Shown here piece by piece: positions 44,933 to 53,499 of a stretch of 64,000 bases of DNA. Numbering within the stretch: the stretch's first letter is position 1; each line of letters starts with the position of its first letter. The stretch comes from Pontibacter ruber (GTDB lineage: Bacteria > Bacteroidota > Bacteroidia > Cytophagales > Hymenobacteraceae). The notes beneath the pieces were generated by a model. It was not told where the DNA came from, searched no databases, and saw only the letters and a program-made list of their open reading frames with translations. Made by a program: the position numbers and the translations under genes. The stretch covers positions 612,899 to 676,898 of the forward strand of contig NZ_JALPRR010000002.1 in NCBI RefSeq assembly GCF_023630205.1, read 5' to 3'.

Positions 44933-45859
44933 ATGCACAAAGACACCAAGCACCACAACCTGCTGTTCGTAATCAACCCCATTGCCGGAGACATAGACAA
45001 GGAGGAACTGGAGGAGGAGATCCAGACGCTTTGCCACGCGGATGGAATAAACTACAATATCTATAAAACGACCGGTGAGGAAGATAAAAAAAAGATAAAA
45101 GAACTACTGGCCGAGCACAAGTATGATGCCGTGTACGCGGTGGGCGGAGACGGTACCGTAAACCTGGTATCCTGCCTGCTGATCGGTACTACAACCCCGC
45201 TTGGTATCATACCTTTGGGGTCAGGCAATGGCCTCTCCAAAGACCTGAACATACCGCAAGATACCGAAGAGGCGCTCCAGCTCATCCATTCCCATGTGGT
45301 TCGTAACATCGATACCATCGATGTGAACGGCCACCCGTCTGTACACCTGAGCGATCTTGGGTTTAATGCGCTGGTGGTGAAAAATTTTAGTGAAGGAGAT
45401 CGGCGCGGGCCGGGAGCGTACGCCTGGATTGCCCTGCAGGAGTACCTGAACTACGTGCCCAAGTTCTACCGGATCGAAACCGATACGGAAACATTCGAGG
45501 GGGAGGCCTTCATGGTAACCATTGCCAACGCTAATGCCTTTGGCAGCAACGCGAACATCAACCCAAACGGCATCCTGAACGACGGCCGTTTCGAGATCTG
45601 CCTGATAGAGCCTTTCCCGAAGCCTGCCGGTCTGGGCATACTTTATAAACTATACACCGGCGGCATCGACAGCTCTGTTTATACCCGCATCCTCAGTTGC
45701 AAGACAGCAACCATCTACAACATCGACAACGAAGTAGTGCACGTGGACGGCGAACCGGTAGAAATGGAGCAGGAGATAAAGGTTACCATACACCCCAAAA
45801 GCCTGAAAGTGATACTGCCTGTACCGGAAGAGCAGCAGGACGAACCACCACTCAACTGA
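44933..45859 (+). CDS. Diacylglycerol kinase-family lipid kinase (YegS/DgkB-like)
   Basis: A 308-aa cytoplasmic or peripheral kinase. The nucleotide-binding motif GGDGT is at 71-75 and PLGSGNGL at 94-101, both diagnostic of the DAGK catalytic family; NPIAGD near the N-terminus and VDGEP near the C-terminus complete the pattern. It phosphorylates diacylglycerol or a related lipid such as sphingosine or phosphatidylglycerol. The AAGTATA heptamer lies 10 bases upstream of the ATG. The gene overlaps the convergent metallophosphoesterase gene by 8 bases. Confidence 0.93.
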   Translation: MHKDTKHHNLLFVINPIAGDIDKEELEEEIQTLCHADGINYNIYKTTGEEDKKKIKELLAEHKYDAVYAVGGDGTVNLVSCLLIGTTTPLGIIPLGSGNGLSKDLNIPQDTEEALQLIHSHVVRNIDTIDVNGHPSVHLSDLGFNALVVKNFSEGDRRGPGAYAWIALQEYLNYVPKFYRIETDTETFEGEAFMVTIANANAFGSNANINPNGILNDGRFEICLIEPFPKPAGLGILYKLYTGGIDSSVYTRILSCKTATIYNIDNEVVHVDGEPVEMEQEIKVTIHPKSLKVILPVPEEQQDEPPLN

Positions 45860-47084
45860 TCTGCTGAGCAAAAGCAGGCTGCAGAATTGATTTGAGTTCT
45901 TTCCGGAAAACGACAGAACCGATGGTGGGAGCAACTTCGTTATCGCCTACGGCAACTGTTTCCATCCAGATCTCGCCGTTACTGTAGTAGTTCAGCACAA
46001 AGAACCCCCGTTGCTCCAGTGTAAAGGTGGCTTTTCCTCCTTTTTTTACAAAGGATGTTTTGCTTCCTGAGCCGCTCACGATGTAATGATTGTTATGCCG
46101 CTCGAAGTGCTGCAGGTTGTGGTCGTGGCCCGCAACGTATACGATGTTGCTGTAGCGGTTGAAGATGCGGAGCAGCCGCTTTCGCATTTTTCTGTAGCGC
46201 CGGTGCGACATGTCTTCGCGTGCACCGAATAGCTGCCGGTAAAACGGGTATAATGAGCCGAAAATAGGCAGTGGTATCAGAAAGCGCTTATTAGCAGCTG
46301 TGAGCGGAAAAATATGCTGCTTGATCGTGAACTTGCCCCCGTGCAGCGCATTGCTGTAGAGCGGGTGATGCGCCGCCACCAACACACGCTGGTGCCTGTT
46401 CTGCCGCAGCATGGCATTGAGCTCCTGGAAAAAGCCTTCGATGTCTTCGTAGGGGCAGCCATACTTGCTGCCGAGTGGTTTCTCGCCCCGCTGCACAAAC
46501 CATTGCGTGTTAATGACCAGCAGCAGCAGGCCTTCCGCCAGTTGGATTGCTACCGGGCCCGGACAGCCTGTACGGGGTAGGTAAGCGTCTTCATCCTGCA
46601 AACCTTCTACAATATACTGCTCCTGCAGCAGCATCCGCTGGTAGCCATCTGCACGGCCTTTGTTCCAGTCGTGGTTGCCGCTCAGAAATATACTCCGGCC
46701 TGCCCTCTCTTTCAGAATACCCATCAGTAAGTCGAGCCGTTCGACAGCTTTGGCCCGGTGCCGGTGCCCTTCGGGTGGGAGGCCCACCGGGTAAAGGTTA
46801 TCACCCAGGAAAAGCGCTGTTCCTTTAGCACCGTAGGTCTGGTGCCATTCCTCCAGTAGGTGCAGGATCGGGTCTGTACCATCGGTAGCAAACGCACCAA
46901 CATCGCCCAGAAAAGCAACGCTATGCACCACTTGCGCATCAGCAGCCGGGCCAAAGTTGCGCCATCCAATATCGGTAAGCCTGTAATAGGGTTTGTTGCG
47001 GTATTTACGCTCCTGCAGGTAACTGAACAGCAGGAATGGAACGGCTAAGGCTGGTATGATGATGAGGAAGTAGTATAGCAGCAT
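45852..47084 (-). CDS. Membrane-anchored calcineurin-like metallophosphoesterase
   Basis: A 410-aa protein with one N-terminal transmembrane helix (about 2-22) and a metallophosphoesterase domain. The metal motifs are present: FLGDVG (the first Asp), LFLGDNLYPVG, LSGNHDWNKG, VAAHHPLYS and VAGHDHNLQ. The sequence closely resembles the N-terminal domain of large Bacteroidota envelope proteins in which this domain is followed by a kinase-like domain and a BamA-type barrel. Here it stands alone, and the kinase-like part is encoded separately at 53499-55094. Substrate unknown. Confidence 0.88.
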   Translation of the reverse strand: MLLYYFLIIIPALAVPFLLFSYLQERKYRNKPYYRLTDIGWRNFGPAADAQVVHSVAFLGDVGAFATDGTDPILHLLEEWHQTYGAKGTALFLGDNLYPVGLPPEGHRHRAKAVERLDLLMGILKERAGRSIFLSGNHDWNKGRADGYQRMLLQEQYIVEGLQDEDAYLPRTGCPGPVAIQLAEGLLLLVINTQWFVQRGEKPLGSKYGCPYEDIEGFFQELNAMLRQNRHQRVLVAAHHPLYSNALHGGKFTIKQHIFPLTAANKRFLIPLPIFGSLYPFYRQLFGAREDMSHRRYRKMRKRLLRIFNRYSNIVYVAGHDHNLQHFERHNNHYIVSGSGSKTSFVKKGGKATFTLEQRGFFVLNYYSNGEIWMETVAVGDNEVAPTIGSVVFRKELKSILQPAFAQQIS

Positions 47085-47114
47085 AATTTATACTTTCGTT
47101 CGGGGGCAGCTGGG

Positions 47115-47750
47115 TTAAAAGTGAGGAGAGGTTAAGTTCTTGAAATGGCCGTTCATTTTAACACGCTCTTTCAGGCGCTCTGTTTCCAGTACAATGGGCA
47201 CCACCTGGTTAAGGTGTTGCAGTATCATTTCCTGCCGGTCGGCTTCGCTGGCATTTTGCAGTACCAGGTATTCCTGCTCGGTGCTCAGGCCCAGGTGGTG
47301 TGCAATGTCATAAGACGTAAAATTTTCCGGTAGATCGATAAACAGCTTTTCAACTCCCAATGCTTTGTACAGTAGCGTGAGTTGCTCCTTAATCTTTAGT
47401 TTTGTCACAAAATCTTCATCGTTGATTATCTCAACAGCTTCCACCTGGCCGCCGGCATAGAGTCGCCCGGGAGCCTGTTTGTCAAACTCCAGGATTTTGA
47501 AAATGCTGAGGCCCTTTGTGCTGAGGTCCATTTCACCGTTGTCATACTTTTTCACCACATCCAGGATTTTGATCTCTGTGCCGTAAAGTCCTACGCTATT
47601 GTTGATGAAGGTGGGGATGCCAAAGTTTTTCCCTTCGTGCAGGCAATCGTGCACCAGCTGCTTATAGCGTGGCTCAAAAATGTGCAGGTTAAGCTTTTCA
47701 CCCGGAAAAACCACTAGGTTAAGCGGGAAAAGCGGAAGGTACTTTGCCAT
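47115..47750 (-). CDS. LON peptidase substrate-binding (N-terminal) domain protein
   Basis: A 211-aa stand-alone Lon N-domain protein. It starts with the family motif LPLFPLNLVVFPGEKLNLHIFEPRYKQLV and lacks the ATPase and protease parts. Such proteins occur alone in many bacteria and are thought to bind substrates; the precise role is unknown. ATG at 47750 is chosen over an upstream TTG. It is 30 bases before the metallophosphoesterase gene in the same direction and may be co-transcribed with it. Confidence 0.92.
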   Translation of the reverse strand: MAKYLPLFPLNLVVFPGEKLNLHIFEPRYKQLVHDCLHEGKNFGIPTFINNSVGLYGTEIKILDVVKKYDNGEMDLSTKGLSIFKILEFDKQAPGRLYAGGQVEAVEIINDEDFVTKLKIKEQLTLLYKALGVEKLFIDLPENFTSYDIAHHLGLSTEQEYLVLQNASEADRQEMILQHLNQVVPIVLETERLKERVKMNGHFKNLTSPHF

Positions 47751-47948
47751 AAAGTAGAGCAATGTTTAAAGTATAACAGGCAGCGTTTCGTTTTGTGTCG
47801 GTAGCCTCCGGAAGCCGGATTTTACTTTTAATCTGCTTACGCGGTATGCAGGGCACGTGTTGATGAATAACAGGGGTTAGAAGACGCTTGTTACATAAAA
47901 TCTGCAGTGAATGTTGTAGTTTTGCAGGCTTTAAATAGAATTGTCCCG

Positions 47949-48683
47949 ATGAAGAAAAGCCGCTTGAACCTGCGACAGGTAAAGCTGATTTTTGTGAAGC
48001 TCGTACTGAGCCTTTTCCTGCTGAGTGTGGTGTGGGTGCTGTTGTACCGGTGGGTGTCGCCGCCGGCTACCCTGCACATGATACAGCGCCGTGCACAGGC
48101 GTCTGCCGCTGATAATTCTGATCCGCAGATCCGCTACAAGTTTGTAAGCCTGGAAGAGATGTCGGATCAGTTGCCGCTGGCGGTGGTTGCTTCAGAGGAT
48201 CAGTTGTTTCTGCAACACAGCGGCTTTGATGTGGATGCTATTGTAGATGCCTTTAAGCGCAACCGGAAAGGGAAGAACATCCGGGGCGGAAGTACGATCA
48301 GCCAGCAGGTTGCCAAAAATGTATTCTTATGGCATGGACGCAGTTACCTGCGAAAGGCAGTAGAGGCGTATTTTACAGTGCTGATCGAGGTGCTCTGGGG
48401 AAAAGAACGCATCCTGGAAGTATACCTGAACATAGCCGAAATGGGAGATAGGGTTTTTGGAGTAGAGGCGGCCTCACAGAAGTACTTTCATACGTCAGCC
48501 ATCAACGTGAAAAGACAACAGGCAGCTTTGCTGGCAGCCGTTCTGCCTAACCCGATAAAATACTCGGCTAAGAACCCATCGGGTTACGTGCTTGGCCGAC
48601 GCAGGCGCATAGCGCGTGCTATGGGGCGACTGGGCGGAGCTACCTACATCAAAACCATACTTCCTGAACAAGATGAAAAATAG
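47949..48683 (+). CDS. mtgA: Monofunctional peptidoglycan transglycosylase
   Basis: A 244-aa GT51 enzyme with one transmembrane helix (about 17-35). The catalytic motif VASEDQLFLQHSGFD has the essential Glu, and GGSTISQQVAKNVFLWHGRSYLRKAVE plus LIEVLWGKERILEVYLNIAEMG are the standard signatures. It polymerises lipid II glycan strands without a transpeptidase domain. ATG at 47949 gives the usual basic N-terminus. It overlaps the downstream lipoprotein gene by 11 bases. Confidence 0.95.
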   Translation: MKKSRLNLRQVKLIFVKLVLSLFLLSVVWVLLYRWVSPPATLHMIQRRAQASAADNSDPQIRYKFVSLEEMSDQLPLAVVASEDQLFLQHSGFDVDAIVDAFKRNRKGKNIRGGSTISQQVAKNVFLWHGRSYLRKAVEAYFTVLIEVLWGKERILEVYLNIAEMGDRVFGVEAASQKYFHTSAINVKRQQAALLAAVLPNPIKYSAKNPSGYVLGRRRRIARAMGRLGGATYIKTILPEQDEK

Positions 48684-49128
48684 GTTTATACTTGCAGCCG
48701 CCACTTGCCTGCTGCTGGCAACGGGCTGCACCCGCAAAAGCAACGCATACAACTCTGCCAGCGAAACGGCAGCTGTTAAAGAAGTGCTTGCGCAACAAGC
48801 AGAATGCTGGAGCAAAGGCGACCTGGAGTGCTACATGCAAGGTTACTGGAGGTCGGATTCGCTGTTGTTTATTGGCAAGAACGGCCTGACCTATGGCTGG
48901 CAGCAAACCCTGGATAACTATAAACGCAGCTACCCCGACGTAGCAGCGATGGGCAAATTGGCTTTTGACCTGAAAGAGATCCGTACGCTCTCGCCTGAGA
49001 CCATGCTGGTGGTAGGAAAATGGCACCTGCAGCGCGAAGCTTCAAAAGGCGATCTACAAGGGCACTTCTCTGTTATCTTCAAACGTTTCCCGGAAGGCTG
49101 GAAGATCATCGCCGACCACTCCAGCTAA
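48673..49128 (+). CDS. DUF4440 (SnoaL/NTF2-like) lipoprotein
   Basis: A 151-aa protein with a lipobox LLATGC (Cys16). The mature part is an NTF2-like domain of the DUF4440 type: AAVKEVLAQQAECWSKGDLECYMQGYW, a central YGWQQTLDNYKRSYP, and the terminal strand pair HFSVIFKRFPEGWKIIADHSS. The function of the family is generally unknown; some members bind small ligands. ATG at 48673 is chosen, overlapping the end of mtgA and indicating translational coupling. Confidence 0.9.
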   Translation: MKNRFILAAATCLLLATGCTRKSNAYNSASETAAVKEVLAQQAECWSKGDLECYMQGYWRSDSLLFIGKNGLTYGWQQTLDNYKRSYPDVAAMGKLAFDLKEIRTLSPETMLVVGKWHLQREASKGDLQGHFSVIFKRFPEGWKIIADHSS

Positions 49129-49200
49129 GTTAGAGAGAGTTTGGGAGTTAGAGAGGTAAAGAGTTAGAAAGTTGAATATTAAAAAGTTAGAAAGTAGGGG
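49129..49200. repeat. GTTAGAGA/GTTAGAAAG simple repeats
   Basis: Imperfect repeats of GTTAGAGA and AGTTAGAAAG, the reverse complement of the tracts at 27681 and 29099. They follow the DUF4440 gene. The remaining interval to 49398 contains two AAGTATA copies (near 49325) and no gene. Confidence 0.7.
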
Positions 49201-49398
49201 AACATTTTATCAGCTGCTTTTCTGTACTATAAAATCTGCGTGTGCCCTTGCTGTGTGTTTTCACCAGCAAGCACTAAGGCCGCAGCGGTATCAGGTAAGC
49301 GCTAAGATCGTAAGTTATTGATCATAAAGTATAAAATCGTTTTATACTTATTGTAATCGCCCAAGCTAAATACTTTCTACCTCTCAACCTCATAAACT

Positions 49399-50538
49399 TC
49401 ACTTGTCTCCCTCGTTGTCTATTTTGGTTTCTCTGGCGATTTCAGGGAGCTCTTCGGTGAAGATGTAGCCGCATTTGGCGGCGTGTTCGGCTGCTTCCAA
49501 GGTTTGCTTTACCAGCACCATTTCTACTTTCCCGTCTGCTTTCAGCTCATCCACGATCTTCTCCACTTTTTGGGTATGTTTTTCAATGTTCACGTCCCGG
49601 ATGTAGATGGACATGATGCGACCCGGATGTTTCTTCACAACCTCGCGGTAAATAGCAGCATCCTGCTGTCCGCTGTCGCCGATGAGAATGAAGTTGAGCT
49701 TAGGATAGGTGATGAGGATGTTCTCGATCTCTTTATACTTATGGCTCATGTGGTCGGAGTGGCCGAGTTTACTTTCGTCTATACCAAAGTCGCGGAGCAG
49801 GAGCGGGCCCTGCGGAATCTCGTTCAGTTCCAGAAAATGATACAGCAGGTCGTAGTTGTTCCAGGGGCTGCTGGAAACATAAAAGAACGGGTTGTTGCGC
49901 TTGCCATTACGCCCCAGCTGCAAGGACTTGTAGAACGACGATACCCCGTGAAAAGGAATGCGTGAGTGCGCGTTGTTCAACAACACATTGCGTCCGGTCT
50001 CGAGCATGCTGGTAGCACCTGTGCGCACAATGGTATCGTCGATGTCGCTGATGATGCCGTATTCGGCGTCGGGAGGAGGTACCAGTACGTGTGCTTTCGC
50101 TGTAATTTCTCCATCATATTCCAAGGGGGCATCCACCAGCTTCACATCGATGGTGTGCCAGATATCTTCCAGTACGAGTGGCTTCTTGGGTTCGAGGTTC
50201 AGCACAAAATAGCCTTCCACATCGGTCGTGATCTCGTGTACCTGGTTTTCCAGGCACAGCTGCACGCGGGCATTGGGTATTTCGCTGCTCTGGAAACGGC
50301 GGTACATATTCAGCAGGTTTTCCCAAAGCGTGTCGTTCTCCTCCGAAACGGTGATGCCTTTATCTTCCAGTACCCGGCCTTTTACATAAAGGCGGTTTGG
50401 GGTGCCGTAACTTCGGTAAGTAACAATATGAAGCGGGCCGATCATACCGAGCTTCCGCCGCAGTTTAAAGGAGAGGGTGTCGAATTTCTCCTCGGCCTTC
50501 AGGACGCCCTTTATGGCCTTGTCTTTGATTTTTTTCAT
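49399..50538 (-). CDS. App1-type phosphatidate phosphatase domain protein (DUF2183)
   Basis: A 379-aa cytoplasmic protein. The C-terminal half carries the HAD-like App1 catalytic motif DIDDT (in YGIISDIDDTIVRTG), then PFFYVSSSPWNNYD, a GDSGQQD segment and the FHGVSSFYKSLQ region, all diagnostic of DUF2183. The N-terminal part (about 40-150) is beta-rich and includes NRLYVKGRVLED. In yeast App1 dephosphorylates phosphatidate; the bacterial substrate is not established. ATG at 50538 is used; the frame starts two codons earlier at TTG. Confidence 0.92.
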   Translation of the reverse strand: MKKIKDKAIKGVLKAEEKFDTLSFKLRRKLGMIGPLHIVTYRSYGTPNRLYVKGRVLEDKGITVSEENDTLWENLLNMYRRFQSSEIPNARVQLCLENQVHEITTDVEGYFVLNLEPKKPLVLEDIWHTIDVKLVDAPLEYDGEITAKAHVLVPPPDAEYGIISDIDDTIVRTGATSMLETGRNVLLNNAHSRIPFHGVSSFYKSLQLGRNGKRNNPFFYVSSSPWNNYDLLYHFLELNEIPQGPLLLRDFGIDESKLGHSDHMSHKYKEIENILITYPKLNFILIGDSGQQDAAIYREVVKKHPGRIMSIYIRDVNIEKHTQKVEKIVDELKADGKVEMVLVKQTLEAAEHAAKCGYIFTEELPEIARETKIDNEGDK

Positions 50539-50581
50539 AGTCAAACAAAAATGCCTGTAGTGTTAGTACAGGCATTTGCAT

Positions 50582-51406
50582 TTATAGGTTAAGGCTGCGC
50601 TTTAATTCTGAGAAGTCGGTGTCAGGAGCAGTCGTGGTTTTACAGCCTTGCTGCTGTGCCTGTTGCTGGATGTTCTGGACGCGGTTTTCCGGGTTCGGGT
50701 GCGTGCTCAGGAACTCTGGCGGATCAGCCTGGTTCGCTTCCTGGTTCATCTTGATGAAGAAGCCGGCCGCTCCGTCGCAGGCATAGTAGTTGGTGCCACC
50801 CAGGTAGGTTACCGAAGTATTATCTGCCTCGGTTTCAGCGTCGCGGCTGAACTTGAGCCCGCCTAACGTGCCCGCCAGCTGTCCTGCGATCTGTTGCAGC
50901 GTGCCCGGGTTATTGCCTAAGGCTACCGAAAGCAGGATCGCGATGCCGTAGTCGCGCTGCAGCTGTCGTACGCTGTGGCGTTTATCGGCGTGGGCAATCT
51001 CGTGGGCAAGTACACCGGCAAAATGGTCTTCATCTTCCAGAAACTTGATCAGCCCGGTATAAACATAGATGTAGCCGCCGGGTGTGGCAAACGCGTTGAG
51101 CGTATTCGGATCGTTGATGATCTTGATGGTCCAAGGGAACTCGTTTCTATACTTTACCTGGCCGGAATTAAGCACGCGGTTCACGATGCGGTCGAGGCGG
51201 GAATAGGCTTCTGCATTGCTGCTATTTCGCTCCAGCAGCTGGCCTTTTGCCTTGTAAGTAGAGTCTACCTGTTGCGACACCTGCGCGCCCAGTTTTTTAT
51301 CATCTTCAATAGAGAAAATAACGCCTTCGTTGTCTTTGCAACTGCTAAAACCTAGCGTGATGAACAGCGCCATCAGCCAGAGTGGGGATAGGTTGAATTT
51401 TTTCAT
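50582..51406 (-). CDS. M48-family metalloprotease lipoprotein
   Basis: A 274-aa protease with a lipobox FSSC (Cys23 region, LGFSSCKDN). The zinc site HEIAH is in LAHEIAHADKRHSVRQLQRDYG, and the downstream Glu ligand is in RDAETEADNTSV. NAFATPGGYIYVYTGLIKFLEDEDH matches the M48 cleft. The end has the SxHPNPENRV motif shared with BepA-like peptidases. It lies 43 bases before the App1 gene in the same direction. It is related to, but distinct from, the M48 protein at 43607. Confidence 0.93.
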   Translation of the reverse strand: MKKFNLSPLWLMALFITLGFSSCKDNEGVIFSIEDDKKLGAQVSQQVDSTYKAKGQLLERNSSNAEAYSRLDRIVNRVLNSGQVKYRNEFPWTIKIINDPNTLNAFATPGGYIYVYTGLIKFLEDEDHFAGVLAHEIAHADKRHSVRQLQRDYGIAILLSVALGNNPGTLQQIAGQLAGTLGGLKFSRDAETEADNTSVTYLGGTNYYACDGAAGFFIKMNQEANQADPPEFLSTHPNPENRVQNIQQQAQQQGCKTTTAPDTDFSELKRSLNL

Positions 51407-51571
51407 GTAAGCGTAAGCTGGTAAAAGTTAGATGTACCGTCGATCAGGGTAATTATTCCAGGGAACGGTAAAAATGTGAAAACTGATATATTGTACCAAG
51501 CCACTACGGGCGTTTCAGTACGATTGTTTGCAGGCAGATGGAATTATAAATAATGCCTGCCATTGTAAAAT

Positions 51572-51602
51572 AAAGAAGCCTCTGAATGCCAGAGGCTTCT
51601 TT
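51572..51602 (-). terminator. Terminator of the four-helix membrane protein gene
   Basis: AAAGAAGCCTCT/AGAGGCTTCTTT stem with a 7-base loop, followed on the minus strand by TTTATTTT. It lies 90 bases beyond the stop of the gene at 51692; two AAGTATA copies plus a TATACTT lie in between. Confidence 0.85.
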
Positions 51603-51691
51603 TAAAAAATATTTTAGGGCTGATTATACTTGTCTAAATTGTAAGTATAGCTAATAGCCCTGCTGATCTGTAGCAAGTATACTTTACTGTA

Positions 51692-52105
51692 TTACTTTGT
51701 TTCGGAGAGCACCTGTTTGGCGAACATCACCGATACGGCCAATGTGAGCAGGGCTACTACCAGCATAGCCGTTGTAAGCAGGAACGCCATACCTGCCGTT
51801 TGCGTTGTTTCGGCTCCCTGGCCGCCCTGCTGCACCATCTCCAGCAAGCGGATGAAATAGGTACCCGTACGCCAGAACAAAAGTATGGTAAGTATACCCG
51901 CTTCAATGGCTCCCATCAGAAACGACCAGCGTTTGCCCCTGTTCAGAAAATGGCCTGCTACCAGGGCGATAAGGCCGCCAATGCCACCGGTCAGCAGGGC
52001 TGTTTTGGCCTGCACACCGGCCACATCAATAGCCACCGCGCCACAGGCAATCAGGAAAATTCCGAAGAAGGCGTAGAGGTAAGAAATCTGTTTATGTATG
52101 GTCAT
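51692..52105 (-). CDS. Four-helix small integral membrane protein
   Basis: A 137-aa membrane protein with four hydrophobic segments (about 8-28, 33-50, 60-77, 103-127), starting MTIHKQISYLYAFFGIF. A Gly-rich second helix (TGGIGGLIALVAG) is reminiscent of TMEM14-like proteins, but the match is weak and no function is assigned. The open frame continues 89 codons upstream, but this part looks like antisense of the promoter region and topoisomerase start, so the ATG at 52103-52105 is used. Confidence 0.75.
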   Translation of the reverse strand: MTIHKQISYLYAFFGIFLIACGAVAIDVAGVQAKTALLTGGIGGLIALVAGHFLNRGKRWSFLMGAIEAGILTILLFWRTGTYFIRLLEMVQQGGQGAETTQTAGMAFLLTTAMLVVALLTLAVSVMFAKQVLSETK

Positions 52106-52250
52106 GGTAAGTTTTGGTTTGAACAGGACAAAGATAGGAGAGTTTATGGTATTGGCTCGGACTTGGTGGAGGGAAGTATTTCCCGCGTTATAACTTTTGG
52201 GAAGAACTCTAGTATGTAGGGCAGGGGCTACGTATAAAATGCCCCTCAGT

Positions 52251-53333
52251 ATGGCAAACAAGAAACACGAATTACACGAATTATATGCAGATCCGGCCAA
52301 GTCGGCAGAGCAGGCAGGCTTACGGTATACTACAGACGAACAACCCGGTATCCGGCGCAAAAAAGCGGGCAACGGTTTCGTCTACACCGATACCAAAGGC
52401 GAGCGCATAACAGATGAGAAAGTACTCGAGCGGATTAATAAGCTGGTGATCCCACCGGCCTGGACTGAAGTATGGATATCCCCGATCGCGAAAGGTCACC
52501 TGCAGGCAACCGGTCGTGACGCCAAGGGGCGCAAGCAATACGTGTATCATCCGGAGTGGCAGCACGCACGCAACCTTACCAAATTCGGCCGCATGATCCT
52601 GTTCGGTAAAACCCTGCCAAAACTGCGGCAGCGCATCGAGGAAGACATCAATTCCAAAAAGCTGGACAAACGCAAAGTAACCGCCCTGGTGCTCTCCCTG
52701 ATCGACAATGCTTTGATCCGGGTGGGTAACCGCCACTACGCGAAGAACAACAAATCCTATGGCCTTACGACCCTCCGCGACCGGCACGTGCAGATAAACG
52801 GCAGCCAGCTGAAGTTTACCTTTAAAGGCAAGAAGGGAGTGGAGCACGAGATCGATCTGAAAGACCGCCGGCTTGCCCAGCTCGTGAAGAAATGTAAGGA
52901 TATACCCGGGTACGATCTGTTCCAGTACTATGACGAAGACGGACAGCGGCAGACGCTGGAATCCGGGGACGTAAACGAATACCTGCGCGAAGAAACTGAG
53001 CACGACTTCACGGCAAAGGATTTCCGGACCTGGGGCGGTAGTGTGCGCATGGTAGAGTGCCTGGAGCAGGTGCTGGACAATGAACCTGAAATGGAAAAGG
53101 AAAAAAGTATAAAAGAAGCTGTAAAGATGGTGGCCAAAGGGTTAGGCAACACCCCGAGCGTGTGCAGCAAGTACTACATCCATCCGGAAGTGGTAAACCT
53201 GTTCCGGGAAGACAAGCTGTTGCAGTACCTCAAAAAGCACGATGCCAGCACCTCTAAAAACGAGCAAATGACGGGCATGGAGGAGTTTGTACTGAAAATG
53301 CTGGAACGGGTGGCAAAGGAGAAAGCTCAATAG
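52251..53333 (+). CDS. DNA topoisomerase IB (poxvirus/bacterial type)
   Basis: A 360-aa enzyme that relaxes supercoils through a 3'-phosphotyrosine. The N-terminal domain has NGFVYTDTKGERITDEKVLERI and ALVLSLIDNALIRVGNRHYAKNN with a catalytic Arg; the C-terminal signature NTPSVCSKYYIHPEV places the nucleophile at Tyr309, directly before IHP. The arginine and histidine of the catalytic pentad are visible in the usual order. Start alternatives are at 52239 and 52197; 52251 gives the typical family N-terminus. Type IB enzymes are scattered in bacteria, so a transfer origin is possible but not shown. Confidence 0.92.
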   Translation: MANKKHELHELYADPAKSAEQAGLRYTTDEQPGIRRKKAGNGFVYTDTKGERITDEKVLERINKLVIPPAWTEVWISPIAKGHLQATGRDAKGRKQYVYHPEWQHARNLTKFGRMILFGKTLPKLRQRIEEDINSKKLDKRKVTALVLSLIDNALIRVGNRHYAKNNKSYGLTTLRDRHVQINGSQLKFTFKGKKGVEHEIDLKDRRLAQLVKKCKDIPGYDLFQYYDEDGQRQTLESGDVNEYLREETEHDFTAKDFRTWGGSVRMVECLEQVLDNEPEMEKEKSIKEAVKMVAKGLGNTPSVCSKYYIHPEVVNLFREDKLLQYLKKHDASTSKNEQMTGMEEFVLKMLERVAKEKAQ

Positions 53334-53367
53334 AGTTCTGAGTGCCGAGTCACGAGTTCCGAGTTTT
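53333..53367. repeat. ACTCGGAACTC-type repeat, copy 2 (inverted)
   Basis: Inverse of the element at 53451-53482, 83 bases away, and related to the copy at 26078-26111. It begins at the topoisomerase stop codon. Confidence 0.8.
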
Positions 53368-53450
53368 ACTCTTGCATATACATGGTTCTAAAATGTAGAA
53401 GAGATGCAACAGAGAGTTTATACTTTCATTTACTACTCAGTTTATAAAAC

Positions 53451-53482
53451 AACTCGGAACTCGTGACTCAGAACTCGGAACT
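53451..53482. repeat. ACTCGGAACTC-type repeat, copy 3
   Basis: Together with the inverted copy at 53333-53367 it brackets an 83-bp AT-rich segment, like the ends of a small mobile or structured element. No reading frame lies inside. Confidence 0.8.
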
Positions 53483-53499
53483 GCCCCGCTTTGCGGGGC
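53483..53499 (-). terminator. GC-rich hairpin at the lipoprotein stop codon
   Basis: GCCCCGC/GCGGGGC hairpin with a 3-base loop touching the stop codon of the kinase-like lipoprotein gene. It lacks a T-run, so termination strength is doubtful. Confidence 0.55.

Noticed and set aside
52106..52372. N-terminal extension of the four-helix membrane protein
   Set aside because: The extension is antisense to the topoisomerase start and has no hydrophobic or conserved pattern.
52251..53333. Mobile-element recombinase or integrase instead of topoisomerase
   Set aside because: The CSKYYIHP signature and the N-terminal domain are those of poxvirus/bacterial topoisomerase IB, not of tyrosine integrases.
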